DNA of 64,000 bases from Pseudovirgaria hyperparasitica (taxonomy: Eukaryota; Ascomycota; Dothideomycetes; Acrospermales; Acrospermaceae). A model generated the notes under the pieces. It saw only the letters and a program-made list of their open reading frames with translations, did no database searches and was not told the origin of the DNA. Of this stretch, positions 60,721-64,000 are shown piece by piece; position 1 is the first letter of the stretch, and every line of letters begins with the position of its first letter. A program made the position numbers and the translations under genes. The DNA is taken from positions 1-64,000 of the forward strand of contig NW_022985565.1 of the NCBI RefSeq assembly GCF_010093815.1, in the 5' to 3' direction.

Positions 60721-63700
60721 TATACTTATTATTATATAGGCGAACGTATAATATAAACGAGAAAACTAAGTAACGCTTCTAGAAGAGATAGAAGCCGTAA
60801 TAATAGCTATCTAGGAACTATATAAACACTACCAAACCAACAAGCCAATAATACACCTAGGATACTATACTATCCACCCCATAGGCCCGGATAGGAGAGT
60901 TATATTTTATATATATAAGTCGATCCCGCTCTTAGAATGGTCTTATACCGAACGTAATAACCTCCGGATGATACTATATCTCTAGATAAGTATAGGGCCT
61001 CTCTATATCTATAATATCTATAATTAATAGTAATCGCTTATGCTAGATAATATACTCGAGGGCACCACGACGCCGGGATAATATATTCTTCTAGGCGACT
61101 TTAATCTCTACCATAGGTGGTAGGGAGACCCAGCCATCGCGAGAGAAGAACTTAGAGTAAGAGAACTATATACACGGTGCTATAACTTTCTATACCTCCT
61201 TACACCCGTGGGGTAGATTACCTAGAGGAAATATAAATAGGACGAGAACGGGTCTACGCTCGACCTTACCCTTGCCACCGAGTATATTAGCTATAGAGTA
61301 TAGTACTACCGCCCGAGCCGGATATAGATAGACTCCGACCACGAATGCATGGAAACTATAATAGACGTCTCCACTCTTAACTAATAACGTAGGAAATGGC
61401 TATAGAAGGATACTAATTAGGATAAATACCTAGAGGACCTAGAATCGGTAATTCTAGACCCCTCTATAGTCGACGTATCCAACGGCCCAGCCATAGATAA
61501 GGCCGTGCAAGTCCTCCTTTAAGTATACTAAGCTATAAGAGATAAACACGTACTATACTAAACGTATAGACCCCTAGAAGTAAGGGGTATACCTTAAATA
61601 TAAGAGTATAGAAGAGACGCCCGTAGACTATATACACGTGTATACTATATCCGGACGACTAAGGCGTGGAAAGAGTAGAAGGAAGTAGTGCGATATTATA
61701 ATAGGGCCCTCCGTAATAAACGACGAAAATAATAGCGTATAATTACCGATAAATATATATAGTAAGCCGTAGGGCTATAGCGTATAGTAAAGTAGGCTAA
61801 GGGTATAGACGCGCCGATACCGCCGCTACTAATACCTCCCCTAATATACTAAGAAAGAATATACTCTATAAGCCTAGAGAAGACGGAGATCTTATATAAA
61901 GTTATATTCCCCCTCCCGGAGCTAGTAGATCTATTAGATATTAATAACACTAAATACCTAGATATAATTAATATCCCCTAAGAGGTTACCGAGGAGGATA
62001 TACTTAATACCGTTAAAGTACTCCCGAATAATAAGGTACCCGGACCGGATAGGATACTAAATAGATGCCTTAAACGCACTATACTAGCTACCCTACCGCT
62101 TATTAGTTATATATTTCAAGCATGTATTAAGAACGGATACCACCCCTAAAGCTTCCGGGCTATCTATACTATTATACTCCCGAAACTAGGGAAGAACCCT
62201 AGCTCCCCGAAAGGATAGAGGCTAATCGCCCTCCTCTTCTATCTTAGAAAGATACTAGAGGCTACGATCGCGAAGAAGATAAGCGCCGTAGCATAGAAAT
62301 ATAACCTCCTCCTAGTAAACTAGAAGGCGAAGGCTAGAAGCTCCCTAATTACCGCTATCTAATATATCCTCGAAGTCGTCTAGACCGTATAGAAGTAGGG
62401 ACGTATAGTAACGCTACTCTCCCTTGACATGGCCGGCATATTCGATAAAGTAAACCATATAAGACTTATCTATAACTTGCGGAAGAGGCGTATACCCGCG
62501 TGGATTACGCGGTTTATATAGTCCTTCCTCGCCGAAAGAGTTACCTAGATATATATCCCTAGATATTAAAGTAAGTATAAGAAGACAGCTTACGGCATCC
62601 TATAAGGAAGTACTATCTCCCCGATCCTCTTCCTCTTCTTTACTATAGACCTCCTCTAGAGAATATAATATATAGAGGTAGTAGAATACGTAGACGATAT
62701 ATACCTTCTAGCTATCGATAATAATACTAGCTAAATATATAGACGACTCGAATAAGACCACGGGAGATATATCTAATGGGTAAAGCGCCACGGAGTAAAG
62801 TTCGCCCCCGAAAAGTACTAACTCATGTACTTTATTAACCGCCGTAGAAAATGGGCTACTAGGGAAGGCGAGCAACGCTCTAGAATAGACGCCTTCGACG
62901 AACCGCCGATATAAAGTATACACGCACTTAGCGTCATGATCGATAATAAGCTTAAATAGGGACCATAGGTAGCATACGCCGTTTCTAGGGCCCTCTAGGT
63001 AGAAGCCGCTATACGACGGATTATAGCCTCTATATAGGGAACCGCCCGGGATAAGGCACGCTAGCTATATATATCTATGGTACGACCCGCCTTCACGTAC
63101 GGACACGAGTACTAGTATATAGCCCTTATATAGACTAGGCGAATAAAGCTCGAATCTATATAGAACCGTATACTCCGTCTTATATTAGGCGTATATAAAG
63201 CTACTAATACGGTACTACTACGACGCGAGATAGACGTTATAAGTATATATAACTTCTACTAGATATAGAGGGTAGTATACTTTACTAAATAATAAGTATA
63301 GGAACGTATAGGAAATATAGAATATACCTTCGCTACGCTACGCGCGCGAGTTAGCGTATACTACTAAGTACTCTTATATATAGGCCGGACTCGACTATAG
63401 TATAAGTACCCGATAGAAACAGACTTAAACTAAGTAGTATAAGAGATTAAGGATAATCTAGATGCCCTTCTAGACTAATAGAGCCTTCGAGAGCTTAGAC
63501 GAAGTATATAGTTATAGATCTAAGATAAGTAGAAAGAGACACTCTAGGCCTAGTGGGCCTTCTAGTAGAATAGATACCTAGAGTAGATCCGAGGACCATA
63601 GAAGGAGCTAAGTAAATAGATATATAAAGGGCTTATAAAGGCCTAGGCATCTATACTCCTCTAAGCCTAAACGGGCGCTATAGAACTTCTATACTACCTC

Positions 63701-64000
63701 TATAAGAGAGGCGTCCCTAACGTGTCTCTATAGTATAAGGCGTACGGCCGGAGAGGTATAATACGCCACTATCTCGTAATATACCCCGATCTTTACACGT
63801 AAAGGTAGAAGCTTATCTATATAATAAGAACCTCTAATATCGTACGATAGCTTAATAAGTACCCTAAGGAAGTCGCCCGGTAGATAATTATATACCTACT
63901 ACTCCTCTAATTCTAGTAGACCCGGAAATATATACTAGAAGGAACCCGGCATATATTAGAGGAAACCCGGTATATACTAGAAGAACCCCTTAACTAATAA
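60721..64000 (+). mobile_element. Tad-like LINE, copy C, 3' part
   Basis: Resumes LINE C after the D/E insertion and runs to the window edge, ending about 250 bp short of the expected 3' end. At 63987-64000 only the right arm of the 3' palindrome remains; the left arm and adjoining bases are deleted, apparently between short CCC repeats. Confidence 0.88.
60733..63950 (+). pseudogene. LINE C ORF2 remnant (endonuclease-RT-RNase H)
   Basis: Collinear with LINE A ORF2: endonuclease with LLGDFNLYH near 61089, RT start with LPNNKVPGPDRI near 62020 and the LDMAGIFDKV block near 62425, active site reading VEYVDDIYLL near 62680 (Val in place of Ala), and a C-terminal Cys-His region near 63730. RIP-type stops interrupt it, but several catalytic blocks are better kept than in A. 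Confidence 0.8.

Noticed and set aside
58868-62923. Minus-strand frames at 58868-59236 and 62708-62923
   Set aside because: They are antisense to the reverse transcriptase of LINEs E and C.

Overview
The window looks like an AT-rich, repeat-filled heterochromatin block of a filamentous ascomycete (Pezizomycotina). TpA is everywhere and CpA/TpG is scarce on both strands. Old reading frames carry TAG/TAA where Gln or Trp codons are expected, and Tyr where zinc-binding Cys or His are expected. This is the mark of repeat-induced point mutation (RIP). I see no intact protein-coding host gene. Nearly all of the sequence is transposable elements, many inserted into one another, plus two large dead helicase-type genes.

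Layout. 1-97 is the end of a copia-type LTR (minus strand). 2300-19130 holds a Plavaka-type DNA transposon (plus strand) split by a Tad-like LINE (copy F, 4216-9540, minus) and by a complete Ty3/gypsy element (10175-18791, minus, 240-bp LTRs, 5-bp target duplication). That gypsy element contains a 601-bp TRIM (15847-16447). 19131-22700 has short repeats, a 33-bp palindrome and an unrecognised degenerate frame. 22750-33245 is one long frame for a superfamily-1 helicase with C-terminal CCHC zinc knuckles, split by LINE A (23994-29283) and by a second 601-bp TRIM (31948-32548, minus). 34200-40220 is a SNF2-type ATPase gene with 24-bp and 234-bp tandem repeats. 40685-49262 is copia-type material with one LTR in the middle, split by LINE B (41036-46326). 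49263-50531 is unrecognised. 50532-64000 is LINE C, split by a younger LINE (D/E, 52310-60720) that spans a 10-N scaffold gap and is almost certainly counted partly twice by the assembly.

How the pieces relate. Target-site duplications fix the order of insertion: LINE F and gypsy into Plavaka, TRIM into gypsy, LINE A and TRIM into the SF1 helicase gene, LINE B into copia, LINE D into LINE C. The LINEs are about 5.29 kb, end in (TTA)n, and carry the same 31-bp palindrome near both ends.

The most interesting item is the TRIM family. It has 152-bp LTRs and perfect 5-bp target duplications. Its primer-binding site is complementary over 17 nt to its own LTR, just where a TATA box predicts the transcript start, which is Tf1-like self-priming. 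A tRNA-like pair of pol III boxes spans the LTR/internal junction. Its LTR ends match those of the resident gypsy element, which suggests the gypsy machinery moved it.
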